DNA of 64,000 bases from Syntrophaceae bacterium UBA5744 (GTDB taxonomy: Bacteria; Desulfobacterota; Syntrophia; Syntrophales; UBA2192), in assembly GCA_002419215.1 (NCBI GenBank), contig DIFQ01000001.1:1-64000 (forward strand). The letters are read 5' to 3'. The notes under the pieces are model-generated. The model saw nothing but the letters and a program-made list of their open reading frames with translations. It did no database searches and was not told the origin of the DNA. Within the stretch, counting starts at the first letter, position 1. Each line of letters starts with the position of its first letter. Below, piece by piece: positions 1 to 8,300 of this stretch. The position numbers were made by a program, and so were the translations under genes.

Positions 1-1
1 T

Positions 2-1147
2 TACCCGGTGGAATTCATGGCGGCGCTGCTGACCAGCGAAAAAGGGAACCGCGACAAGGTCATCAAGCACATCAGCGTCTGCAAGGACATGGGAATCAAC
101 GTTCTGCCCCCGGACATCAACCAGTCGGTTCTCGACTTCAGCGTTGACGGGGGAAACATCCGTTTCGGGCTTGCCGCAGTGAAAAATGTCGGTGAGAACG
201 CAATAGAATCCATCATCGAATCGAGGGATCGTGACGGATCATTCAAGTCATTTCTCGATTTCTGCTCCCGTGTGGACCTCCGTAAAATCAACAAACGGGT
301 CGTGGAGAGTCTGATCAAATGCGGTGCTTTTGATTCCCTGGGATACAGAAGGCGCCAGCTCATGGAAAACTTCGAACGGGTCATGGACATCGGGCAGAGG
401 GCCCAGGACCAGAAGCTCAGCGACCAGGTAAGCCTGTTCGACGGACCCGAAGGCGCTTCGGCAGGACCGGAGTACACCGAAAAAGATCTTCTTCCCGATA
501 CCGACGAGTGGGAGCACGGGCAGGTGCTTTTGTACGAAAAGGAAACCCTCGGGTTCTACATTACGGGGCACCCTCTGCTGAGGTACGCCGACAAACTCAA
601 ACTCATCACCGACGCCGATTCGGAGCGCCTCGGGGAGATGCGGGACAAGGACACGGTGACCGTGGCGGGCATCGTAAGTCACAAACGCGAGATTGCGACC
701 AAGAGAAAGGATACCATGGCCTACGTGACCATTGAAGACCTCAAAGGTTCCTACACAGGCATCGTATTTTCCGATATATACCGAAATTACAGGGATTTAA
801 TCGACTCCGACGAGCCGCTTCTCTTCAAGGGCACCCTCGATGTCACCGAGGAGAGTTGCCGCTTGATCGTCTCGGAAATCCACCGCCTCGCAGAGTATAA
901 CGGTGTCAGCTTCAGTTCGATCCATGTCCTCTTCGACGCCAACCGGATGGATGAAAGCCACCTGAACCTGTTACGTGAAATCTGCCGGAAATACCCCGGA
1001 AAGCACGACTGTTACCTGCGCATCATCCTTCCCAACCTGAGCGAGACGGTCGTGTACCTCGGCAGCGAGTCTAAAATAAATATCTCGCAGCCCCTGAAAG
1101 AGGAGTTCGAACGCCTGCTCGGCCCCGGTTCGACAACATTGCACTGA
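2..1147 (+). CDS. dnaE: DNA polymerase III alpha subunit, C-terminal part (5' end outside window)
   Basis: This is the C-terminal third of the replicative polymerase catalytic subunit. The reading frame is already open at base 2 (Tyr-Pro-Val-Glu-Phe-Met), so the gene begins upstream of the window. The visible part has the conserved EFMAALLTSEKGN stretch, the tandem helix-hairpin-helix region ending in CGAFDSLG, and an OB-fold starting at VTVAGIVSHKRE that is typical of the DnaE C-terminus. The polymerase and PHP domains are not in the window. The downstream UPF0280 gene follows after 32 bases on the same strand and may be cotranscribed. Confidence 0.95.
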   Translation, partial: YPVEFMAALLTSEKGNRDKVIKHISVCKDMGINVLPPDINQSVLDFSVDGGNIRFGLAAVKNVGENAIESIIESRDRDGSFKSFLDFCSRVDLRKINKRVVESLIKCGAFDSLGYRRRQLMENFERVMDIGQRAQDQKLSDQVSLFDGPEGASAGPEYTEKDLLPDTDEWEHGQVLLYEKETLGFYITGHPLLRYADKLKLITDADSERLGEMRDKDTVTVAGIVSHKREIATKRKDTMAYVTIEDLKGSYTGIVFSDIYRNYRDLIDSDEPLLFKGTLDVTEESCRLIVSEIHRLAEYNGVSFSSIHVLFDANRMDESHLNLLREICRKYPGKHDCYLRIILPNLSETVVYLGSESKINISQPLKEEFERLLGPGSTTLH

Positions 1148-1179
1148 GTTCGAACGGTAACTCATTCACCCGCTTCGGA

Positions 1180-1914
1180 GTGATCGTGATCGCCCACACA
1201 GACAGAACGTACCGAAGTTTTGTAACAGATCGTATTTATTCGCGTTATACAGTAAAAATCAGCGAGACAGACCTCTACATCCTTACCGATTCCGACTTGC
1301 GTGAAACTGCATATCAATCAGCCCTGGGCTACCGGGCCCAGATTGAAGAATATATCCGGTATCATCCGGAATTCCAGACGTCGCTCATGCCACTGCCGGT
1401 TGACAGCCTGGCGCCTGACATCGTCAAGGATATGCTCGAGGCTGCAAATACGGCCGGCGTAGGGCCCATGGCATCCGTTGCAGGGGCGATCGCCGAACGC
1501 GTAGGAATAGATCTCCTGGCCTGCAGCTCTAATGTAATTGTTGAGAATGGAGGAGATATCTATTTGAACATAAAGGATGATATCTCAATAGGTATCTTTG
1601 CGGGCGACTCTCCGCTGAGCGGAAAGATCGCCCTGAGGGCACACGCAGCAGAGACACCGATGGGAATCTGCACATCATCGGGCACAGTAGGGCACTCTCT
1701 GAGTTTCGGGATCGCAGACGCCGTATGCATCAAATCTCGATCCGCTGCACTTGCCGATGCGGTAGCAACGTCCGTGGGGAATCTCATCACGAAGAAGTCC
1801 GACATAAAGAAAGGCCTGGAGAGGGCAATGGCGATAAAAGGGGTTCTCGGTGTCCTGATCGTGACAGGCGACACAATGGCGATTCAGGGATCCATGGAGC
1901 TCAGAAAAGCCTGA
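1180..1914 (+). CDS. UPF0280 family protein (ApbE-like)
   Basis: The 244-residue protein matches the UPF0280 family, which is related in fold to ApbE-type flavin transferases; its biochemical role is not established. Family hallmarks are the AGVGPMASVAGAIAE segment, VENGGDIYL, the FAGDSPLSGKI segment and the CTSSGTVGHS motif followed by FGIADAVC. The chosen start is a GTG giving MIVIAHTDRTYR, 32 bases after the dnaE stop. No signal peptide or membrane segment is visible, so a cytosolic protein is expected. A degenerate partial copy of the gene's 3' end lies just downstream (about 1951-2026). Confidence 0.85.
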   Translation: MIVIAHTDRTYRSFVTDRIYSRYTVKISETDLYILTDSDLRETAYQSALGYRAQIEEYIRYHPEFQTSLMPLPVDSLAPDIVKDMLEAANTAGVGPMASVAGAIAERVGIDLLACSSNVIVENGGDIYLNIKDDISIGIFAGDSPLSGKIALRAHAAETPMGICTSSGTVGHSLSFGIADAVCIKSRSAALADAVATSVGNLITKKSDIKKGLERAMAIKGVLGVLIVTGDTMAIQGSMELRKA

Positions 1915-1950
1915 GATGATCTGCCCACACAATAAGTCTACATAAAGAAG

Positions 1951-2026
1951 AAGTTCGACAAGGGGTACTGACTGTCTTAATTGTAACAGTCGACAAAGCA
2001 ACTGCCTATACGATAAGTTTACATAA
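1951..2026 (+). repeat. Degenerate partial duplicate of the UPF0280 gene 3' end
   Basis: Bases around 1959-1998 resemble 1837-1876 inside the UPF0280 gene. Conceptual translation gives GVLTVLIVTVDK against GVLGVLIVTGDT. A second block, ATAAGTTTACATAA near 2012-2026, matches ATAAGTCTACATAA just after the UPF0280 stop (1931-1944). The two matches have different offsets, which fits a tandem duplication followed by an internal deletion. It has no start codon or complete frame. Confidence 0.4.
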
Positions 2027-2229
2027 CATATCTTATCAGACAATTTGTTTCTGCTGCCTCAGTGCTCTTCGGGCAGTTGATCTAATGCAAGTCCTGCCAT
2101 TTTCGAACCAGGTAACAGCCTGACTGTCCCCTGCGTGTGCCTTTCCCATCGTCCCCTATCCGGAAGCCCGTGAAGACCGGACCTTCCGAAACCCGATAAA
2201 CTGGATGAACTCAAATGTCGCACGATAAT

Positions 2230-2255
2230 GTCATGCCCGTGAAAACGGGTATCCA
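2230..2255. repeat. REP-like dispersed palindrome (CCCGT-GAAA-ACGGG)
   Basis: A 5-bp stem with a GAAA loop (2236-2249) sits in a context resembling the GTCATTCCCGCGAAAGCGGG type of dispersed palindrome common in proteobacterial intergenic DNA. It lies in the non-coding stretch after the UPF0280 gene. Only one copy was seen here, so assignment to a repeat family rests on resemblance. Confidence 0.45.
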
Positions 2256-2289
2256 TCTTGGATTCCCTCTTTCGAATGACAGATTCGAA

Positions 2290-2470
2290 GCAAGCTTCCA
2301 GAGGCTTTACATGTAGTGTTTAAACATTACAATACATGATATTATAGCATAATAATAAAGTAACAGATCATTACTTTATAATGTATTGCTTCATTTATGT
2401 GTCATAAAGTATTGATATTGTATCATTTAGTAATTGATATAATATTTTTATCGTAAAAATGAGTATGGTG
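2290..2470. other. AT-rich non-coding island with a long inverted repeat
   Basis: This stretch between the convergent UPF0280 and dnaJ-like genes is very AT-rich while everything around it is GC-rich. It contains an imperfect 12-bp inverted repeat at 2352-2382 (arms built on AAAGTAA / TTACTTT around CAGATCA). No ORF with coding character is seen between 1915 and 2531. It could be an insertion scar, an operator or a structured 3' region; nothing decides between these. Confidence 0.45.
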
Positions 2471-2531
2471 GGAAGCTGTCAGAAAGACATTGGATACGGC
2501 GATGCAAGGCTGCGGGAAATATCAGGATTGA

Positions 2532-3491
2532 TCAAAGACCCTCTTCGGAGAGTTTTCGGATGATATCGGACTGCCTGGCATTGAGTTTTTTGGGAACATC
2601 AACGAAGATTCGCACGAACTGATCCCCGCGGCCCTCTCCCTTTAGATGGGGAACCCCGAAGCCTTTCATTCGGATTTTCGTATTACTTTGGGTTCCGGCG
2701 GGAATTTTCAATCTTTTCGACCCGCCGCTCAGTGTCGGCACATCGATCGTGGCACCCAGGCAAGCCTGGGAGAAGCTGACTGTCCTTTCGACATAAAGAT
2801 CGTCACCATCCCGGGAAAAAATGGGATGAGGGAGCACCTGGATGTTCAGATAGAGATCCCCTGCCGGTCCGCCATAAGGCCCCGTGATCCCTTTTCCGGC
2901 AAGACGGAGCTTCTTTCCCGAAGAGATGCCTGCCGGAATTTTCACATTGACCTCTTCTGTCTTGTTTCCTTTCTGCAGAGCAAGCTTCTTCTCCGCCCCA
3001 AGAACAGATTCTTCCAATGTAATCGATAGGTTGTATTCGATATCCTGATCTTTTGCCGCCGGCGTTTCACGCTGACCGTAGGCCTGCTCGCCGAAGAGAT
3101 CCCCGAAAGGGTCGGCCCTGCGCTGCGTTGTATAGGTACGTCTCGCGCCTCTTCCCCCGCTTCCGCCTTGCCAGGTGAATTCCCCGCCGAGGTTTCCGAA
3201 GCCGAATCCCCGGAGGATGTCGTTGATGTCGAAGTTGCGGAAGATGTCTTCCTGGGTGTATCTCTGGCGGAAAGCGTCCGTTCCGAACTCGTCGTATTGC
3301 TTGCGTTTATCAGGATCGCTGAGAACGGCGTAGGCCTCGCTGATGTCCTTGAATTTCTCCTCGGCACGCTTCTTGTCTGTGGGATTACGGTCGGGGTGAT
3401 GCTTGAGCGCAAGCTTTCTGTAGGCTTTCTTGATGTCTTCGAGACTGGCGCCCTTGTCGACACCGAGTGCCTTGTAATAATCGACGGCCAT
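2532..3491 (-). CDS. DnaJ-family co-chaperone (CbpA type, no zinc finger)
   Basis: The 319-residue protein has an N-terminal J domain (residues about 4-70) with the essential HPD motif in KHHPDRNP, expected to stimulate DnaK ATPase activity. A Gly/Arg/Phe-rich linker follows, then the two DnaJ C-terminal beta domains (LSITLEESVLGAEK to VDVPKKLN). The CXXCXGXG zinc-binding repeats of true DnaJ are absent, so this is a CbpA/DnaJ-like co-chaperone. It lies 68 bases after iorB on the same strand but has its own strong promoter at 3522-3550, so it need not depend on the upstream operon. Confidence 0.9.
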   Translation of the reverse strand: MAVDYYKALGVDKGASLEDIKKAYRKLALKHHPDRNPTDKKRAEEKFKDISEAYAVLSDPDKRKQYDEFGTDAFRQRYTQEDIFRNFDINDILRGFGFGNLGGEFTWQGGSGGRGARRTYTTQRRADPFGDLFGEQAYGQRETPAAKDQDIEYNLSITLEESVLGAEKKLALQKGNKTEEVNVKIPAGISSGKKLRLAGKGITGPYGGPAGDLYLNIQVLPHPIFSRDGDDLYVERTVSFSQACLGATIDVPTLSGGSKRLKIPAGTQSNTKIRMKGFGVPHLKGEGRGDQFVRIFVDVPKKLNARQSDIIRKLSEEGL

Positions 3492-3521
3492 ACAGGCCCC
3501 CTAAACCATCAAATTTCAAAT

Positions 3522-3550
3522 ATATTATGCACTCAAACCTGGTTCGTCAA
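3522..3550 (-). promoter_or_regulatory. Sigma-70 type promoter for the dnaJ-like gene
   Basis: On the minus strand TTGACG is followed after exactly 17 bases by TAATAT, about 30 bases before the dnaJ-like ATG. Both hexamers differ from consensus at no more than two positions. Confidence 0.7.
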
Positions 3551-3559
3551 CTGTCTTCT

Positions 3560-4147
3560 TCAGGCCTCGCGACCGAGATCGAAGGCCTTGATGTTTGCCT
3601 CGAGAATCTTCCCTGGGAGGACCTCGGTCAAAACTTTCTTCCAGTCCTCACGGACCAGCCCCGGGGTAAAACGGGAGATGGCTCCGAGCATGACCGTGTT
3701 GACGGCCCGACGGTTACCCGCAAGAGAGGCAAGGTTGGGACCGGGGATCACCTTGACGCTGTCCTTGCCGAACTGGGACCGGAGGTTCTCGTAGATGTCC
3801 TTCGGGTAGTCCGCTTCACCCAGGTTGACGGAGGGCGGGTAGATCTCCTCGTCGTTGACGAGAATCATCCCCCCTTTTTTCAGGTAGTCGAGATAACGGA
3901 GGGCCTCCAGCTTTTCGAAGGATACGATCATGTCCACGTCGCCCTTCCTGGCCAGCGGCGAATAGACCTTCTGCCCATAGCGGACATGGCTCGTCACGCA
4001 GCCGCCGCGCTGTGCCATGCCGTGGACCTCGCTTTTCTTCACGTCGAGGCCTTTCTCCATCATGACCTTGCAGATGATGTCGCTGGCGAGAAGAATCCCC
4101 TGCCCGCCGACACCGGCTAAAAGAAGGCTTGTCACTTTGCCGCCCAT
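3560..4147 (-). CDS. iorB: Indolepyruvate:ferredoxin oxidoreductase, beta subunit
   Basis: The 195-residue protein is the gamma-domain-type beta subunit of the two-subunit 2-oxoacid:ferredoxin oxidoreductase that converts aryl pyruvates to aryl acetyl-CoA. The N-terminal GVGGQGILLASDIICKV segment, HGMAQRGG and MIVSFEKLEALRYLDYL are characteristic. It begins 3 bases after the iorA stop, so the subunits are translationally coupled. The reaction is reversible in some anaerobes: with aryl-CoA and reduced ferredoxin it can make aryl pyruvates for aromatic amino acid synthesis. Direction in this organism cannot be read from sequence. Confidence 0.92.
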   Translation of the reverse strand: MGGKVTSLLLAGVGGQGILLASDIICKVMMEKGLDVKKSEVHGMAQRGGCVTSHVRYGQKVYSPLARKGDVDMIVSFEKLEALRYLDYLKKGGMILVNDEEIYPPSVNLGEADYPKDIYENLRSQFGKDSVKVIPGPNLASLAGNRRAVNTVMLGAISRFTPGLVREDWKKVLTEVLPGKILEANIKAFDLGREA

Positions 4148-4150
4148 TGC

Positions 4151-5941
4151 TTATTCGCCCTCCCTCATGATCGCTTCCTGGCGGCACAGCTGTGCGCATA
4201 ATGTGCAGCCCGTACACAGGGTCGCATCGATCACGGCGATCCCTTTCTGTTTCTTCCGGTCCGGCCTCGCGGGCATCCCCGTTTTTTCGAAGTCCCTCCA
4301 TGAAATGGCCGGGCAGCCGCAACTCAGGCAGACCTTGCAGCCTATGCACTTGTCCGGGTCCGTAAAGAACTGTTTCGCCTGGACGGCCTTCTTGCTCATC
4401 AACAGCACGCAGGGCGCCCGGGAGATGATCAGGGAAGGCCCTTCCTTCTGGAGCTCCTGTTTCAGGACCCTCGTCGTGTCCTTGAAGTTGAGCGGGTCGA
4501 TGACCTCGACACTGTCGATGCCGAGGACCTTGCCGAGAGCCGCGAAATCGAGATCCTTCGTCTTTTCGCCCTGGAGGGTGAACCCCGTTGCGGGGTGCTC
4601 CTGCATGCCCGTCATGGCCGTGGTCCGGTTGTCGGCGATGATGAAGACGGCATCGCTTCGGTTGTAGGCCGTATTCAGCAGCGTCGTGATCCCCGAGTGG
4701 ATGAAGGTGGAATCGCCGATAACGCCTACAACCTTCCCCTTCCCTTTCGGGCCCAGGGCCTTGCTCATCCCGTGGGCAATGCCGATGCTTGCGCCCATGC
4801 AGATGCAGCTGTCCATCCCGGACAGGGGCTTCATGTACGAAAGGGTGTAGCATCCGATGTCGCCCGAAACGAAGGCTTTTGTCTTGTTCAGGGCGTAGAA
4901 CAACCCGCGATGTGGACATCCCGGGCAGAGGTTCGGAGGCCGTGGCGGGATCGTCTGCAGCGTCACGGCCGGCGCCGACGATTTCCCCGTGATCGCCTTT
5001 TCCACGACACCGGGGTCGAACTCGTTGGTGTAGGGAAAGACGGCCTTTCCCGTCACCTCGATCCCCATGGCCTTTACCTGTTCCTCGATGAAGGGGTCCA
5101 GTTCCTCGACGACGAAGAGCTTCTTCACCTTGGAGGCAAAATCGCGGATCATCTTCTCGGGCAGGGGGTGCACCAGGCCCAGCTTGAGGTAGGAGTATTC
5201 CGGGAAGGAGTCCTTTGCGTAGTTGTAGGGCATGCCGGCCGTGATGATCCCGACCTCGGGGCTTCCCATTTCCATGCGGTTTCCCTCGAAGGTCTCCGCC
5301 CATTCCCGGATCGCCTGCGTGCGCTTCTCCACCTCGACGCGCCTGGCCCTGGCGTTCATCGGGACCATGACGTACTTGAGAGGGAGATGGCGGATCTCCG
5401 TGCGGTCGGCGGCTTTCACGGGTTCCTCGATCCGGACGACGCTCTTGGAGTGCGACACGCGGGTCGTCGTCCTGAGGAAGACCGGAGTATCGAACTTCTC
5501 GGAGAGTTCGAAGGCGAGCTTGATGAAGTCCTTCGCCTCCTGGCTGTCGGCCGGCTCCAGCATGGGGATCTTGGCAAACTTCGCGTAGTTTCGGTTGTCC
5601 TGCTCGTTCTGCGAGCTGTGCAGCGACGGATCGTCGGCCGTGATGATCACAAGCGCCCCGTTCGTCCCCGTGTAGCTCACCGTGAACAGCGGGTCGGCCG
5701 CCACGTTGACGCCCACGTGCTTCATCACCGCCATGGACCGGGCTCCTGCGAAGGCGGCCCCGATGGCCACCTCGAGTCCCACTTTTTCATTGGGAGACCA
5801 CTCGGCGTAGACGCCCTTGTACTGCGCGAAGGTCTCCAGGATTTCCGTGCTCGGCGTTCCCGGGTAGCCCGCACCGAAGGTGGCGCCGCACTCCCAGGCC
5901 CCGCGGGCGATTGCCTCGTTTCCTGACATGATTTCCTGCAT
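4151..5941 (-). CDS. iorA: Indolepyruvate:ferredoxin oxidoreductase, alpha subunit
   Basis: The 596-residue protein is the catalytic subunit, working with IorB on aryl 2-oxoacids with thiamine diphosphate, CoA and ferredoxin. The N-terminus carries the pyrimidine-binding domain (GAGYPGTPSTEI). The central TPP domain shows CPGCPHRG, GDIGCYTLS and GDSTFIHSGI. The C-terminus holds two 4Fe-4S ferredoxin motifs, CIGCKVC with nearby cysteines (residues about 535-548) and CTGCTLCAQLC (about 575-586). Met-5 is an alternative start. It follows the TPR gene by 25 bases in the hom operon, which places it beside amino acid biosynthesis. Confidence 0.95.
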   Translation of the reverse strand: MQEIMSGNEAIARGAWECGATFGAGYPGTPSTEILETFAQYKGVYAEWSPNEKVGLEVAIGAAFAGARSMAVMKHVGVNVAADPLFTVSYTGTNGALVIITADDPSLHSSQNEQDNRNYAKFAKIPMLEPADSQEAKDFIKLAFELSEKFDTPVFLRTTTRVSHSKSVVRIEEPVKAADRTEIRHLPLKYVMVPMNARARRVEVEKRTQAIREWAETFEGNRMEMGSPEVGIITAGMPYNYAKDSFPEYSYLKLGLVHPLPEKMIRDFASKVKKLFVVEELDPFIEEQVKAMGIEVTGKAVFPYTNEFDPGVVEKAITGKSSAPAVTLQTIPPRPPNLCPGCPHRGLFYALNKTKAFVSGDIGCYTLSYMKPLSGMDSCICMGASIGIAHGMSKALGPKGKGKVVGVIGDSTFIHSGITTLLNTAYNRSDAVFIIADNRTTAMTGMQEHPATGFTLQGEKTKDLDFAALGKVLGIDSVEVIDPLNFKDTTRVLKQELQKEGPSLIISRAPCVLLMSKKAVQAKQFFTDPDKCIGCKVCLSCGCPAISWRDFEKTGMPARPDRKKQKGIAVIDATLCTGCTLCAQLCRQEAIMREGE

Positions 5942-5966
5942 CGATCTTCTCCGTGCTCCGTCTTCT

Positions 5967-6656
5967 TTATCCCAGCTGGGCGATCTTGCGCTTGAGCAGT
6001 GACGAGGCCGCGGGGTCCTTTGTCTTCTCCAGCGCCCTGCGATAATAGTCCAGCGCCTTCCCGCGATCGTTCATTTCTTCATAGATGCGCGCGATGTTCC
6101 GGTAGCTGAGCCCCTCGTGGACATTTCCCGGTTTCGAATCCGCCACCCGGTTAAACGCCTCGAGGGCCTTGTCGTATTCCTTTTTCGCCTCGTGGGAGTA
6201 GCCGATCCCGAACCAGGCGTAAACCGTCCGGATATCTTTCCCGGACGCTTTTTCGACGAACGTTCGGTACACCTGGATCGACCTGTCGTAATCACCGGCC
6301 GTGAAGTAGAGGTTGCCCAGCTCGTACCGGGCGCCCTGGGCCGCGTCGCTCGAGGGGTACTTCTCCACGACGCCTTCGAAGGCCTTGGCGGCTTCGGGGC
6401 CGGCAAGCCCCATCCCCATGGGGTCGGCCTTCATGACCTTCATCCTCGCCTCGAGGTAGAGCTTGGCCGCCTCGCTCTCGGTGTGGGCCGAATAGAAGAA
6501 ATACCCCGCCCCGAGCACGATCACGAGGGCCAGCGCGCCGGAAGCCGCATAGAGCTTCTGTCGATTCTCCCGGGCATAGGTCATGACCTTCCCGACGGCC
6601 TCCTGAAACGCGTCGGGCTGATCCAGGTCTTTTTTATCCATCTTGGCTGCAACCAT
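5967..6656 (-). CDS. Membrane-anchored tetratricopeptide repeat protein (YfgM/BamD-like)
   Basis: The 229-residue protein has a charged cytoplasmic N-terminus and one membrane segment (about residues 38-60, LYAASGALALVIVLGAGYFF). A TPR solenoid follows, for example YELGNLYFTAGDYDRSIQVY, AWFGIGYSHEAKKEYDKAL and YRNIARIYEEMNDRGKALDY. The shape fits YfgM-type periplasmic TPR proteins that act as scaffolds at the inner membrane, but no enzymatic role can be assigned. A GGGGAGA Shine-Dalgarno 9 bases upstream supports the start. It sits between the thioesterase gene and iorA in the same unit. Confidence 0.8.
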   Translation of the reverse strand: MVAAKMDKKDLDQPDAFQEAVGKVMTYARENRQKLYAASGALALVIVLGAGYFFYSAHTESEAAKLYLEARMKVMKADPMGMGLAGPEAAKAFEGVVEKYPSSDAAQGARYELGNLYFTAGDYDRSIQVYRTFVEKASGKDIRTVYAWFGIGYSHEAKKEYDKALEAFNRVADSKPGNVHEGLSYRNIARIYEEMNDRGKALDYYRRALEKTKDPAASSLLKRKIAQLG

Positions 6657-6679
6657 AGTCGATGTCTCCCCTGCTTCTC

Positions 6680-7090
6680 TCAGGTTTTTTGCATTGTTGT
6701 GAAAATCTCACCCGCCCGGGCCGGTGCCCGGACAATCTTGCCTTCCCGGTTGAGAAAGGCGTGGGTGGTCGAACCTTCGACCAGAAGCGTCTCCCGCCTC
6801 TCGTCCCAGATCTCGTAGGCAAACTTCACGCTGGCGCGCCGGAAATACTCGATCCGGGTCTCGACGAGGACGATGTCGTCGTACCGCGCCGGGTATAGAT
6901 AATGGCAATCGAGCTCCGTCAGGGGCAGGAAGTAGCCTTCCTTCTCCATCTCGCTGTAGACGACACCCGCCTGGCGCATCAATTCCGTACGGCCGATCTC
7001 GAACCAGCGGATGTAGTTCGTGTGGTAGACGATCCCCATCGCGTCGGTGTCGGCGTAGATGACCCGGATCTTAACGACGCCTGTCTTCAA
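6680..7090 (-). CDS. YbgC/4-hydroxybenzoyl-CoA-type acyl-CoA thioesterase
   Basis: The 136-residue hotdog-fold protein has the family motif YADTDAMGIVYHTNY (residues 12-26), in which Asp-16 is the expected catalytic residue. It should hydrolyse an acyl- or aryl-CoA; the substrate cannot be told. Its start overlaps the 3' end of apgM by 20 bases, so it is translationally coupled. Its place in the operon with iorAB, which makes or uses aryl-CoA thioesters, makes an aryl-CoA substrate attractive but unproven. Confidence 0.88.
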   Translation of the reverse strand: MKTGVVKIRVIYADTDAMGIVYHTNYIRWFEIGRTELMRQAGVVYSEMEKEGYFLPLTELDCHYLYPARYDDIVLVETRIEYFRRASVKFAYEIWDERRETLLVEGSTTHAFLNREGKIVRAPARAGEIFTTMQKT

Positions 7091-8300
7091 TAAACTTTCT
7101 CCAGTCTCGAATGAACCCCTCCATCAGCTGCCAGCCCGGGGATACGACGATGCCGCTTGCACGCGCCGCAGGCTCGCTGTACCCGTTGGCATTTTTCAGG
7201 TTGTCCGCCGCGACGGACGACAGGACGGCGAAGGGGCTCGGCTCCGAGACATGCGTCTTTTTCGCCACCGGCGTAGGGTGGTCGCTCAGCACGAGCACCC
7301 GAAAATCGCCGAAGCGGGCGATTCCCCTGAGGACGGTCCCGACAACCTTCTCGTCGAAATCCTCGAGGGCCTTCACCTTGCCTTCCGTGTTCCCCTCGTG
7401 GCCCATCTCGTCGGGGGCTTCCACGTGCACGAAGACGAAGTCGCTCTGCTCGAGCGCCTCGAGGACCTTCTCACCCTTCCCGACGTAATTCGTATCGATG
7501 TACCCCGTTGCCCCGTCGACCCTCAGGACCTCGAGCCCCGCATAGACCCCGAGCCCATTGAGCAGATCCACGGCTGAGATCATGCCCCCGCGAAGACCGA
7601 ATTTCTTCGTGAGGGGCTCCATGGCCGGCTTTCCGCCCTGGCCCCAGAGCCAGATGGAGGTGGCTTCCTTTTTTCCCTTTTTCGCCCGGTCCCGGTTGAC
7701 GGGATCGCTTTTCAGGACAGCGCGAGATTTCAGCATCAGCTCGATCACCTCGCCGGCGCCCTTGCCTTTCGGCAGGTACGGGGCCGTCGCCTGCCCGGTG
7801 ATATCGTGGGGCGGGGTGGTCTCCACCACCGGTCCGCCGCCCTTCCAGACGAGCAGGTGCCGATACCCCACGCCGGGGTAAAACTTCAGGAGCCCGGAAC
7901 CGATGGACCGATCGAGCCCGACGATGATCCGGCGCGCCTCGTCCGTGGAGATGTGCCCGGCGGTGAAATCCACCATGACCGGGTCCGGCCCGTCGGACAG
8001 GGTGACCAGGTTGCACCGGAAGGCAAGATCCCCCGGATCGAGATGGACGCCCATGCTGGCGGCCTCCAAAGGCCCCCGCCCCGTGTAGCACGTCTCCGGA
8101 TCGTAGCCGAGCACAGAGAGGATCGCCACGTCACTTCCCGGCTTCAGTCCTTTAGGCACCGTGTCGATGAGACCGACAGTCCCCTCCCGGGCGATCCGGT
8201 CCATATGGGGGATCTTCGCGTATTCCAGCGGGGTCTTCCCGCCCAGGCTTTCGACGGCCCAGTCCGCCATGCCGTCGCCCAGCAGCACTACGTATTTCAT
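7071..8300 (-). CDS. apgM: Cofactor-independent phosphoglycerate mutase, archaeal type
   Basis: The 409-residue enzyme interconverts 3- and 2-phosphoglycerate without 2,3-bisphosphoglycerate. It belongs to the alkaline-phosphatase-fold ApgM branch common in archaea and many anaerobes. The N-terminus has the metal-binding MKYVVLLGDGMADW. The catalytic serine lies in GSDVAILSVLGY, and further metal ligands are in HVEAPDEMGHEG and VLSDHPTP. Its ATG overlaps the hom stop codon (ATGA). The hom-apgM order is frequent in Desulfobacterota. Confidence 0.93.
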   Translation of the reverse strand: MKYVVLLGDGMADWAVESLGGKTPLEYAKIPHMDRIAREGTVGLIDTVPKGLKPGSDVAILSVLGYDPETCYTGRGPLEAASMGVHLDPGDLAFRCNLVTLSDGPDPVMVDFTAGHISTDEARRIIVGLDRSIGSGLLKFYPGVGYRHLLVWKGGGPVVETTPPHDITGQATAPYLPKGKGAGEVIELMLKSRAVLKSDPVNRDRAKKGKKEATSIWLWGQGGKPAMEPLTKKFGLRGGMISAVDLLNGLGVYAGLEVLRVDGATGYIDTNYVGKGEKVLEALEQSDFVFVHVEAPDEMGHEGNTEGKVKALEDFDEKVVGTVLRGIARFGDFRVLVLSDHPTPVAKKTHVSEPSPFAVLSSVAADNLKNANGYSEPAARASGIVVSPGWQLMEGFIRDWRKFIEDRRR

